Assembly (NCBI GenBank): GCA_027859005.1
Contig: JAQIBQ010000025.1
Location: forward strand, 1-39,626
Origin: Prolixibacteraceae bacterium
GTDB taxonomy: Bacteria; Bacteroidota; Bacteroidia; Bacteroidales; Prolixibacteraceae
Reading direction: 5' to 3'
DNA: 39,626 nt
Under the pieces are notes generated by a model. That model made no database searches. It was not told where the DNA came from and was given only the letters and a program-made list of their open reading frames with translations. This document shows, one piece after another, positions 1 through 8,367 of the stretch. Numbering within the stretch: the stretch's first letter is position 1; each line of letters starts with the position of its first letter. The position numbers and the translations under genes were made by a program.

Positions 1-2
1 GA

Positions 3-125
3 CTCAACGATGTTAGCAATAATAAATTCCGCTTTTCAACCAACCAAGCTGGTAAAGTTGAAAAAATAGCTTTCAGCTCAAAACTATTGGCTTTTTCAAT
101 TCCAGTAAATACAAACCGAAATTAA
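3..125 (+). CDS. C-terminal tail of an unidentified protein (gene cut by window start)
   Basis: Frame 3 is open from the window edge to a TAA at 123-125 and encodes about 40 residues ending in IPVNTNRN. The other two forward frames close earlier. The composition (short beta-like stretches around GKVEKIAF) looks like a genuine protein end, somewhat like the C-terminal domain that follows serine hydrolases in Bacteroidota, but there is too little to name it. Real gene end likely, function unknown. Confidence 0.45.
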   Translation, partial: LNDVSNNKFRFSTNQAGKVEKIAFSSKLLAFSIPVNTNRN

Positions 126-377
126 CTTTTTCAGTTTTTTGTAATGAAGCTTCCCGCTGCAAGCAGACGGGGTATCTGCCAAGGAATAACTTTTTTATCG
201 CCCCAAGGGGCAGGGAATCGAGCTTGCGAGATCAGCGGAGCAAATATGACCTATGAGATCCCTCGACTTAGCTCGGGATCAGTTCGCCTACATAATTTCA
301 GTTCACTTCGTTTCTGAATTTATAGTCTCATTGATTTAAAAACTTACTTTTATAGCACAAATCAAATTTGACGAACT
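126..377. repeat. Repeat-like intergenic spacer upstream of the creatininase gene
   Basis: This spacer is visibly richer in G+C than its surroundings and has no open frame of note. It contains a GC-rich part at about 145-235 and a hairpin at 257-280, where GATCCC pairs with GGGATC, extended by two pairs across a two-base bulge. A second short inverted pair (TTCAG / CTGAA) follows at about 298-318. The texture is that of a dispersed extragenic repeat, not of a promoter region. Copy number cannot be judged from this window. Confidence 0.35.
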
Positions 378-1256
378 ATGAAAGCTGCATTTCTATCCAT
401 TCTTTTTATTGCCTTATTTAGTCAATTAATAGGACAGGAAATCTCCATTCACCTTGAGGAGTTAACGACTCCGGATTATATTAAAGCAGTTGAGAAATCA
501 GAAAAAACATGCCTTTTACCTATAGGCGTTTTTGAAAAACATGGAGCACATTTACCTCTTGGTACCGATTTGTACATTGCGCGTGAATATGCAAGCAGAG
601 CAGCCAAACAAGAATATACTGTAATTTTTCCCTGGTACTATTTTAGCCAGATAAACGAGGCAAGGCATCAGCCGGGAACCATTGCTTATAGTCCTGAATT
701 AATTTGGAAAATGCTTCAGGAAACACTGGATGAGTTATCGCGAAATGGCTTTGAAAAAATTATTATTGTGAACGGACACGGTGGTAACAATGCCTTTCTA
801 AATTATTTTGGAATGGCACAACTCTCGGAAAATCGTAATTATTCTCTTTATCTTTTTCAACCCGATTATTCATCAGAAAAGATTGTGAATGCAGCTGCGT
901 TAACACCACCCGATAAATACGATTCACATGCCGGAAAATCTGAGTCGTCGATGATGAGTGCAATTGTACCTGAGGCCGTTCATTTAAACAGAGCCCACAA
1001 ACAATCAGGTGCCGATTTAGACCGAATTAAACACATGGAAAATATTTATACCGGCATTTGGTGGTATGCAAGTTACCCCAATCATTATGGTGGCGATGGT
1101 GCTTTGGCGAGTGCCGAAGCAGGAAAACTCATATTAGAAGGTATTGCCGATCAGTTGGTGGAGGTAATTAAAACAGTAAAAACAGACAGCCTTGTGCCTG
1201 CACTTGAAAATCAATTTTATAAAGATTCTGCTGAACCAATCAAAACAAAACAATAA
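378..1256 (+). CDS. Secreted creatininase-family metal-dependent amidohydrolase
   Basis: The 292-residue protein starts with a signal peptide (residues 1-20, ending LIGQ). It belongs to the creatininase superfamily, binuclear-metal enzymes that open or cleave amide bonds. Metal-ligand positions are visible: E53-x-H55 with D64 nine residues later, H134 in NGHGGN, and E189 in the HAGKSES segment, the same spacing as E34/H36/D45 of creatininase. The signal peptide is unusual because characterised members are mostly cytoplasmic, so a periplasmic substrate is inferred. It is a single gene, converging on the beta-helix gene with a shared terminator. The true substrate cannot be told; creatinine itself is unlikely to be assumed from sequence alone. 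Confidence 0.88.
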   Translation: MKAAFLSILFIALFSQLIGQEISIHLEELTTPDYIKAVEKSEKTCLLPIGVFEKHGAHLPLGTDLYIAREYASRAAKQEYTVIFPWYYFSQINEARHQPGTIAYSPELIWKMLQETLDELSRNGFEKIIIVNGHGGNNAFLNYFGMAQLSENRNYSLYLFQPDYSSEKIVNAAALTPPDKYDSHAGKSESSMMSAIVPEAVHLNRAHKQSGADLDRIKHMENIYTGIWWYASYPNHYGGDGALASAEAGKLILEGIADQLVEVIKTVKTDSLVPALENQFYKDSAEPIKTKQ

Positions 1257-1294
1257 AAAAAGCCCAACAAAACATTTCGTTTCATCAGGCTTTT
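1257..1294. terminator. Bidirectional terminator between convergent genes
   Basis: AAAAGCC (arm within 1257-1264) pairs with GGCTTTT (1288-1294) around a loop of about 23 bases. A-runs on the left and T-runs on the right allow it to stop transcription from either side. It lies directly after the creatininase TAA and before the stop of the minus-strand gene. Confidence 0.75.
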
Positions 1295-1311
1295 CAACTT
1301 CTATTCTTAAC

Positions 1312-3156
1312 CTATTTTTTTAAGGAGTATGCGCCAACTCCTGTTTTTTTCGATCGTTGTATTAATTTACTAATTTCTGTTGGTAGTGTGTTAGAGATAT
1401 CAGCACCTGAAAACTCAGGAATCAAATCATAGTTCCCTAAATCAGTGCTTTTAAAAACAGCCGATGTATAATCTATAAAGGCCTTACTTTCTGATTCATA
1501 TTCAGGATAGAGTTTAGTTAACTCATTCAATGCACTAATTTTTATTTGGCATTTTTCATTTTGACCAGGACTCCAAACAATAAGATCTGTGTTTGTTGCT
1601 GTTGAAGCTTTCACATATACATTGTTATTCATTTCCTTAATGGGTGAATTGGACAAACGTTCGCACATAAAAGCAGGTTGCCAAACCAAAACTAAGGAGC
1701 GATGGAAGTCTTCACCAGCATAAAATAAATTATTTTTAAATATAAAGCCATCTCGTTCTTCTACCTCAGGACCAGTAGCCGGATGCCATCCTAAATGATC
1801 GCCAACAGCACTTCGCTGGTCACGAGCAACTACAGCCATAGCATTCACAAAAGTATTGTTGTAAAATTCAACATCGCAACTGTTTAACGATGTAACACCA
1901 TGGTCGCAATCAACAAAAACATTACCAGCACAAACTGCACCTTTCGAAATTTCAAAGAAGAAACCATTTTGAGCGGGCCATAAATTATCGCTGTTAATAT
2001 CGTCTCCATTTCGCCCTACACCTTGTACCCAGTTATTGGTAAATACGCCATCGATATTACCTACATCGTACCAAATACCGTTGGAGTTAGGATGATCAAT
2101 TACCAAATTATCGTTACAAGTTACCCGGTAACATTGGTTGAATATTTTAACTGCTGCTGGAAAATAACCGGTAATATTTTCGATGTTATTTCGTGTGATT
2201 ATGTTCTTTTCTAAAAGCACATCGTTTGAGCTTAAAATAAAAAGTCCTTCGGTGCTGGTGTCGCTAATTTTACAGTTTTTAATGGTGAGATTATCACCTC
2301 TGAAATAACCTGCAACTCGGGAACAATAAGATATTTCACAATTTTCGATGGTCGTTCCAACAATGTCTTTTCCATGTTCAGCCTCGGGCGAGACCTTCTC
2401 TGGGTTATAGCCATCAAATTCCATGGCACGATAGGCATATTGTGTAAACGTAAGGCCTTGAATGGTTGGCCCTATTTTATCACTTGCTTTTCCGTGTACA
2501 TTTTCGATGCTACGATGCAAGGCCACATTAAAGGCCGTAATCTCCACCAATTTATCGGAAGGATCAACACCAATGTATACTTGTTTATTTTCGTAATCGA
2601 TGTAATACGAGTTTTCATCTACTTCGCCAGGCCAGCCTACTACATTCAGAAACTTCCCGTTTACAAAAACCATATCGTCGTTAAACTTGTATAAAGGTGT
2701 ATACATACCTTCGCGGGTTCTGCGCCACCAACTCTGGGGTGCCGATGGAAAGAATACATCCCAATCGCACACCCACAATTTGGTGCGTAATTTTTGCCAT
2801 TCTGAGGCCACCTTTGTGCCCTTAAAAACAGCTTTTTCATTTTTAAAGGGTTGAATGGTAATACCCTGATTAAAAACTAAATTCCCTGTACGATAGGTTC
2901 CACCACGTACTATTATTGCATCTCCGCTAATAACTTTTGTAATGGCTTTTTCAATAGTAGTTGGTTTTTCTAATTCAGTACCGGCACTGTTTTCGTCTCC
3001 ATCGGGAGCAACATAATAAACCGTTTTAGCAGCCGATGGTATTTCGTATGTAACTGAAACCGGGCCATAAGGGCCACCAGAAGGCTGTGCATTTAGGGTA
3101 AATGTGAACATTAACAAACTCACAATTCCTAACATTTTATTTCCAAGTAATTTCAT
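1312..3156 (-). CDS. Secreted right-handed parallel beta-helix protein
   Basis: The 614-residue protein has a signal peptide (MKLLGNKM... to FTLNAQ). An 11-residue longer start at 3189 is possible, but ATG at 3156 gives a normal signal sequence. After it comes a YYVAPDGDENSAGT segment typical of DUF1565/beta-helix N-termini, then repeated coils with N- and C-rich ladder turns (for example NCEISYC, NCKISDTS, NNTFVNA) through residues about 270-520. This fold occurs in polysaccharide lyases, pectinase-like enzymes and adhesins acting outside the cell. I cannot place it in a specific lyase family and see no confident catalytic motif. No SusC/SusD pair or sulfatase lies next to it, so it is not an obvious polysaccharide utilisation locus. 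Confidence 0.82.
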   Translation of the reverse strand: MKLLGNKMLGIVSLLMFTFTLNAQPSGGPYGPVSVTYEIPSAAKTVYYVAPDGDENSAGTELEKPTTIEKAITKVISGDAIIVRGGTYRTGNLVFNQGITIQPFKNEKAVFKGTKVASEWQKLRTKLWVCDWDVFFPSAPQSWWRRTREGMYTPLYKFNDDMVFVNGKFLNVVGWPGEVDENSYYIDYENKQVYIGVDPSDKLVEITAFNVALHRSIENVHGKASDKIGPTIQGLTFTQYAYRAMEFDGYNPEKVSPEAEHGKDIVGTTIENCEISYCSRVAGYFRGDNLTIKNCKISDTSTEGLFILSSNDVLLEKNIITRNNIENITGYFPAAVKIFNQCYRVTCNDNLVIDHPNSNGIWYDVGNIDGVFTNNWVQGVGRNGDDINSDNLWPAQNGFFFEISKGAVCAGNVFVDCDHGVTSLNSCDVEFYNNTFVNAMAVVARDQRSAVGDHLGWHPATGPEVEERDGFIFKNNLFYAGEDFHRSLVLVWQPAFMCERLSNSPIKEMNNNVYVKASTATNTDLIVWSPGQNEKCQIKISALNELTKLYPEYESESKAFIDYTSAVFKSTDLGNYDLIPEFSGADISNTLPTEISKLIQRSKKTGVGAYSLKK

Positions 3157-3299
3157 CGTATTTCTTAAAATTAATAAATAGGTAAGCAACTAAATTAAGG
3201 AAAGAATTAGAGGATCGAAATGATGCAGGCCATGAAAATACAGAATCACAATTTTAACCCCACAAGTTGACGAATTTGAAATATTAATATAGAACTGTT

Positions 3300-3845
3300 C
3301 TATCCCAACTTCCCCCTTATTTCCCTCAACCTAACTTTCATTCCAGCGCTGGGAGAGCGTTCCATTATATCGTCGATGTGAGCAATGAGTTCGGGTGACA
3401 TTTCGGGGTAAAGTTGAACTATACGAAAGAAAAACTCAAGACCCAAGCCCTGGCTCGAAATTTTTTTCTTAGGGTCGTTCATCCATTGAATACAACGTTC
3501 TAATAATTCTCCGGCAAAGTCTTCATTAATGGGGCAGCGTAAAATAAGTTTCATGGCATGGCGCAAAAAGCTTTCGTTATCGGTTTGCATAATGCGCTCG
3601 TATATTTCATCACGAATGGGAAGCAAGAAGTCGTTTTTCTTTTCCGACGCGTGATCTAATATCCACATAATACGCCACGATTCTTTTTCGGGTTTTTCTT
3701 TTATTATTTCCCACAGAAACAAAAAAAGTTCTTTGTCCTTTGAAGCTCTATCAAACATTACATCGTAATCGGCTTTAGAATAAAGCGATACCAATAAATC
3801 TTCTATTTCCTTACGTGTAATTGCTCTCATTTGCAACTGTTTCAT
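3300..3845 (-). CDS. Helical-repeat (HEAT/ARM-like) conserved hypothetical protein
   Basis: The 181-residue soluble protein has no signal peptide. It is almost entirely alpha-helical with a tandem-helix texture (for example residues around WRIMWILDHASEKK and LRHAMKLILRCP), resembling HEAT/ARM-type repeats that act as binding scaffolds. ATG at 3845 is preferred over an upstream in-frame TTG at 3902, which would add a hydrophobic, low-complexity 19-residue leader; a further ATG lies at 3830. It is divergent from the barrel gene at 3943. I do not recognise a function; a DNA glycosylase of the AlkD type is not supported because its motifs are absent. Confidence 0.7.
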   Translation of the reverse strand: MKQLQMRAITRKEIEDLLVSLYSKADYDVMFDRASKDKELFLFLWEIIKEKPEKESWRIMWILDHASEKKNDFLLPIRDEIYERIMQTDNESFLRHAMKLILRCPINEDFAGELLERCIQWMNDPKKKISSQGLGLEFFFRIVQLYPEMSPELIAHIDDIMERSPSAGMKVRLREIRGKLG

Positions 3846-3942
3846 TTTCTTTCGATATACAAAAATGAAAAAAATTTGAATACAGAAGTAACTTTTATAC
3901 AATCAAGTCCGTCATAGCAGCATAAGTTTTAATTTAAAAACC

Positions 3943-4956
3943 ATGAAAACAATTAAATATACACAGATGAAAACACTTATTACTTTACTAATTGCATTTA
4001 GCCTTACTTTTGGCGTTTATGCTCAAAGCGATTCAACTCAAATTGTAAACGATGAATTCAACGAGTTAATTGAAGAAATTGAAGAAGTAGATCAATCCAT
4101 CGTTGAAATTGATGAAGCATTGGAAGCTGTTGAGGCAGAAAAAGCTGAAATGACAGAAAATGATGAAAAAGACACTGTACATGTTCGCATAGGAAATCAT
4201 CGGGTTGAAATTATTTCCGGAGATAAGGATGCAAACATCGACATTGAAAAGATTGATGAATTTGAAAGTAAATGGAACGACTACGACTGGGAAATCGACC
4301 ACTTTGAAACCGTTCACCCCAAACGGAAAAGAGATTTTGACGGGCATTGGGCCGGATTCGATTTTGGTGGCAATCAGCTTTTAACTACTAAAACAAGCTA
4401 TTCAATGTACCCCGAAGGTACTCCTAAGTTCCTAGATACTAGACCTGAAAAATCGTTCGAATTCAATTTTAATTTTGCCGAATACAGTTTTGGTTTTGGA
4501 AACTACATTGGTATCGTAACTGGGTTAGGATTAAACTTTAACGACTATAAATTCAAAAACAAATATACGTTGGTTAAAGACGATAACGGGATGATACAAG
4601 CCGAAACTTTACCCGAAGAGGATTTCAGAAAGAGTAAACTCTCTACGGTATTCTTAACCGCTCCTTTATTACTCGAATTCCAAATACCTGGAAACCAAGG
4701 ACACGACCGACTATTTATTGCCGGAGGTTTAATTGGAGGAGTGAAATTAGGTGAACATACCAAAACAAAAATAGGGGATAACAAAGTAAAAGACAAAGGT
4801 GATTTTAACATTAGCCCATTGCGCTGGGGATATACTGCCCGCATAGGTTTTGAAGACATGGGAATCTATGCAACTTACTACAATACACCTCTTTTTGAAG
4901 ACGGGAAAGGACCAACAACTACTCCACTTACAATAGGACTTACATTCACCTTTTAA
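3943..4956 (+). CDS. Outer-membrane beta-barrel protein with acidic helical N-terminus
   Basis: The 337-residue protein has a signal peptide ending VYAQ (start 3943, or the internal ATG at 3967, which gives an equally good leader). The mature N-terminus (about residues 30-75) is a strongly acidic predicted coiled coil rich in E and D. It is followed by a short segment DTVHVRIGNHRVEII and then a barrel of alternating hydrophobic strands from about residue 120. The chain ends in the aromatic TFTF expected for outer-membrane insertion, as in PF13568-type barrels. The barrel strands are clear; the acidic extension suggests a periplasmic or surface interaction but nothing specific. It is followed by a strong terminator and is monocistronic. 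Confidence 0.8.
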   Translation: MKTIKYTQMKTLITLLIAFSLTFGVYAQSDSTQIVNDEFNELIEEIEEVDQSIVEIDEALEAVEAEKAEMTENDEKDTVHVRIGNHRVEIISGDKDANIDIEKIDEFESKWNDYDWEIDHFETVHPKRKRDFDGHWAGFDFGGNQLLTTKTSYSMYPEGTPKFLDTRPEKSFEFNFNFAEYSFGFGNYIGIVTGLGLNFNDYKFKNKYTLVKDDNGMIQAETLPEEDFRKSKLSTVFLTAPLLLEFQIPGNQGHDRLFIAGGLIGGVKLGEHTKTKIGDNKVKDKGDFNISPLRWGYTARIGFEDMGIYATYYNTPLFEDGKGPTTTPLTIGLTFTF

Positions 4957-4979
4957 TACATTTTAAAAATACCATTTTA

Positions 4980-5017
4980 AAGAACTATTCATGGTACTTG
5001 AATAGTTCTTCCTTTTT
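4980..5017 (+). terminator. Rho-independent terminator after the barrel gene
   Basis: An 11-bp perfect stem (AAGAACTATTC at 4980-4990 with GAATAGTTCTT at 5000-5010) with a 9-base loop is followed by a pyrimidine run containing TTTTT. It sits 24 bases after the barrel stop codon. Confidence 0.88.
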
Positions 5018-5107
5018 CTGACGATCTCAAAAAGAGATACCCACTAAATAGTTTTCCAATTTTTTTAGCTACTTTGCTGCTGGGATATTATAAAATTATT
5101 AGTGGCA

Positions 5108-8100
5108 ATGCAAAGGGTGTTTATATACATACTTCTATTATTTGCTGTTAGTGCTGTTGGACAAAATCAAAGTGAAAACTTTATTAGTTTCAATACAAGT
5201 AATGGGAAATTAATGCATAACTCGGTTGAAGCTTTTGCCAGAGATCAATTAGGTTATGCATGGGTAGGCACAAATTTTGGATTGTACAGACTTGATGGCT
5301 ACCAAACGGTTGAATTCAAAAACGACCCCTCAAATCCTAAATCTCTATCAAGTAAGTTCATTAAAGCCTGTTGCACCGATTCCGATGGAGACCTTTGGGT
5401 AGGAACAATTGGTGGTGGGTTAAATAGGTTTATCCGCGAAACAAATCAATTTATACATTTCGTACCTAACGATTCAATCAATAGCATTAGTGGCATCAAT
5501 ATCTCAGGAATAGTTGAAGATAAAAAAGGAAATATATGGATAGGAACCATTGGAAATGGCATCAATAAATATAACAAAAAAACAGGAAAATTCACCCACT
5601 TCAAACTTGAAAACTACGAAAAAGACAACTGGATTAGCTCTAATGTTAATGCTTTATTTTGTGATAACGAAGGCAATATTTGGGTTGGCGAAAATCAAAG
5701 TGAAATTTTCAAAATTGATGGATTAAGTCATAAAATTACATACTACGGTATACTAGAAAAAAGCAAGTCAGAAGCTGCTAAAGTAGGAGCGATAACTGGA
5801 ATTTCACAAATGAAAAATGGGAATATTCTTTTTACAACTTGGAAAGGAAACTTGTATCAACTAAATCCTTTATCCGACAAGTATATTTCTGTTTTTAAAA
5901 CTTCGGAATATTTTGAAAACTCAATTTTAACAGATATTGTAATTGATTCAAAAAACCAGATTTGGATTAGTACCTGGAACAATGGATTGTTTAAAATAAA
6001 TACAGAAACAACTGAAAAGAAACGGTATAAAAAAAATATTAAAAAACTAAATACGTATAACTCAACTGCCATAAATAGTTTGTACATCGATAACAATCAA
6101 AACCTTTGGACTTGTTTTCAAAACAATGGAATTGGCATATTACCCTTAAAAGAGAAAATGATAAGAACACTTCCTTTTAAGAATGAGATATTTGACTACA
6201 TCAATGCCTATTCTATTGTTCAAGATAAACAAAATAACATATGGGTTGGAACAAGGGGGCAGGGTTTATGGATGTACAATTTGAAAAATAATGAACAAAC
6301 AAACTATCTTGCCGAGAACTTTAATGGCCTAAATACCAACTCAATACTGTCCGTTAAACAAAGTAGCGATGAAAAATTGCTGATTGGCACAGACGGTACT
6401 TTTCTAAGTATTTTTAACCCTCTAACAAATTCATTTCAACAAGTTGAAGGCAATGCTGACGATTGGAGTAATGCCGTTTTTTCAATTGCCGATAATAGCG
6501 ATTACATTTTTGCTGGTACCTGGGGAGGAGGTATTAAAAAAATAGATAAAAAAGATTTAAGCTATTGCTCAATAAATTTTGATACAAAAGATCAATTCCG
6601 CAATTCAATATTCGATCTTGAATTAGTTGGCAATACACTTTGGGTTGCAAATATTGGTATTGGATTAATTAAATACAATATCGTAAATGACACTTATATC
6701 ACGTATAAAAACTCAATTGAAACTCCAAATTTTCCTAGCGAAAGAATAACCGATATATACATCGAAAACGATAATTCTATTTTACTTTCGACCGAAGGAG
6801 CAGGATTGTATCAATTCATCCCTTCATCAAGTACAATAAATAATGTTTTCAATGAATACGGAATTGAAAGTAAAACAGTTCAAGCAACAGTAGTAGACGG
6901 CAATAACAACCTTTGGATAACAACCAACTCAAATATTTTACATGTTGATACAAACACAAAAAATATATATACCTTCAATAAACACAATGGTCTAGCAAGT
7001 AATCAATTCAATAAATCGGCCTTATATTTCGATAAAACAAAAAACAGAATTTATACTGGAAGTGCTGAAGGCGTAAACTTTTTAGATGCCAATAAAATTG
7101 TTATCGATTCAATTGTAAATAAGGTTATAATTACCCAGTTAAGTATTATGGGTGAGAATATTTCGAGTCCAAACCTAAAGAATATTTATAAAACGATAGA
7201 TGTTGCAGATACGATTCACTTATACCACAAAGAAAAAATAATTACCATCAATTTTTCATCAATGGAATTTACTCCTTCAATGAAAAGTCGATATTATTAT
7301 CAACTTGAAGGATTTAACAAAGACTGGAATGAAACCAGCTATTCTAAAAATTTTGTACAGTATACCAATCTATATCCTGGAGAATATACCCTACATGTAA
7401 AAACATGCAACAGTGATGGAATAAGTAACTCCGATGTAACTTCAATAAAAATATTAGTTCATCCCGCTTTCTGGCAAACACTTCTATTTAAAATAGCTAT
7501 TGTTGTTCTTGTAATTCTTTTAGTATTTCTATATTCCCACGAAAAATACCAATCGTTAATTAAATCCCAAAAAGAACTTGAGCTGAAAATTGCCGAACGT
7601 ACCTACGAAATCACAGATCAAAAGGAGCAAATAGAGAAGCAAAACCACGAGCTAGAAACTGCAAATCAAACAAAAGATAAATTCTTCTCAATAATTAGTC
7701 ATGATTTAAGAAACCCATTGGCTTCAATAAACCAAATGGCACAAGTCTTATCAATGCAGTTCAAAACGGCATCGGAAGAAAGAAGATTAAAATACCTTGA
7801 GATATTAATAAAATCATCGGGAAATACATTAGAACTACTCGACGATTTATTGATTTGGGCCCGCACTCAAACCAATCGGATTAAAATTAAGAAAAACAGC
7901 TACCCTATTGATGAATTATTTTACGAAGTGCTAAGCCATTGCTATCCACTGGCTGAAAAAAAGAATATTGAATTAAAAATACCACTACATACCAATAAAA
8001 AAGCTTTTGTAGATAAAAATACAATTGCAACAGTACTTCGAAACTTAATTACCAATGCCATTAAGTTCTCGCCAACAAATAGCACTATTGAAGTTAAAGT

Positions 8101-8347
8101 TCGCGAAAAAAACGAAAGCTTAATCATTTGCATTTCCGATCAGGGAATTGGCATTAGCCCTCAAGAAATTAAAAAATTATTCAAAATTGAAAACATTTAC
8201 TCGAAGGAAGGAACATCGGGCGAAACAGGAACGGGTCTTGGATTAGTTCTATGTCAAGAATTTTTGGCGTTGAATAATGGAAGCATTTGGGTTGAAAGCG
8301 AAGTAAACAAGGGAAGTACTTTCTGTTTTAAAATTGAAAAAGGCTAA
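5108..8347 (+). CDS. Beta-propeller (Reg_prop/Y_Y_Y) sensor histidine kinase, copy 1, no response-regulator domain
   Basis: The 1079-residue protein has a signal peptide (to AVGQ); the ATG at 5108 is preferred to the GTG two codons earlier. The periplasmic part carries about a dozen Reg_prop repeats (recurring WVGT, IWIGT, LWVGT motifs, residues about 30-660) forming a two-propeller sensor. A Y_Y_Y domain follows (about 700-780, YYYQLEGFNKDW), then one membrane helix (about 788-812), a coiled coil, HisKA with H865 in SHDLRNP, and a HATPase with N-box NLITNAIKF, DQGIGIS and GTGLGL. The architecture is the front half of Bacteroidota hybrid two-component systems that sense glycans, but it stops after the ATPase: no receiver and no AraC output. 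It needs a separate regulator, none of which is nearby. Twenty bases separate it from its paralogue. Confidence 0.93.
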   Translation: MQRVFIYILLLFAVSAVGQNQSENFISFNTSNGKLMHNSVEAFARDQLGYAWVGTNFGLYRLDGYQTVEFKNDPSNPKSLSSKFIKACCTDSDGDLWVGTIGGGLNRFIRETNQFIHFVPNDSINSISGINISGIVEDKKGNIWIGTIGNGINKYNKKTGKFTHFKLENYEKDNWISSNVNALFCDNEGNIWVGENQSEIFKIDGLSHKITYYGILEKSKSEAAKVGAITGISQMKNGNILFTTWKGNLYQLNPLSDKYISVFKTSEYFENSILTDIVIDSKNQIWISTWNNGLFKINTETTEKKRYKKNIKKLNTYNSTAINSLYIDNNQNLWTCFQNNGIGILPLKEKMIRTLPFKNEIFDYINAYSIVQDKQNNIWVGTRGQGLWMYNLKNNEQTNYLAENFNGLNTNSILSVKQSSDEKLLIGTDGTFLSIFNPLTNSFQQVEGNADDWSNAVFSIADNSDYIFAGTWGGGIKKIDKKDLSYCSINFDTKDQFRNSIFDLELVGNTLWVANIGIGLIKYNIVNDTYITYKNSIETPNFPSERITDIYIENDNSILLSTEGAGLYQFIPSSSTINNVFNEYGIESKTVQATVVDGNNNLWITTNSNILHVDTNTKNIYTFNKHNGLASNQFNKSALYFDKTKNRIYTGSAEGVNFLDANKIVIDSIVNKVIITQLSIMGENISSPNLKNIYKTIDVADTIHLYHKEKIITINFSSMEFTPSMKSRYYYQLEGFNKDWNETSYSKNFVQYTNLYPGEYTLHVKTCNSDGISNSDVTSIKILVHPAFWQTLLFKIAIVVLVILLVFLYSHEKYQSLIKSQKELELKIAERTYEITDQKEQIEKQNHELETANQTKDKFFSIISHDLRNPLASINQMAQVLSMQFKTASEERRLKYLEILIKSSGNTLELLDDLLIWARTQTNRIKIKKNSYPIDELFYEVLSHCYPLAEKKNIELKIPLHTNKKAFVDKNTIATVLRNLITNAIKFSPTNSTIEVKVREKNESLIICISDQGIGISPQEIKKLFKIENIYSKEGTSGETGTGLGLVLCQEFLALNNGSIWVESEVNKGSTFCFKIEKG

Positions 8348-8367
8348 TAAAAGCACTATATTGGGTC

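Noticed and set aside
1312-5020. Polysaccharide utilisation locus around the beta-helix protein
   Set aside because: No SusC/SusD pair, glycoside hydrolase or regulator is adjacent, and the neighbours are unrelated.
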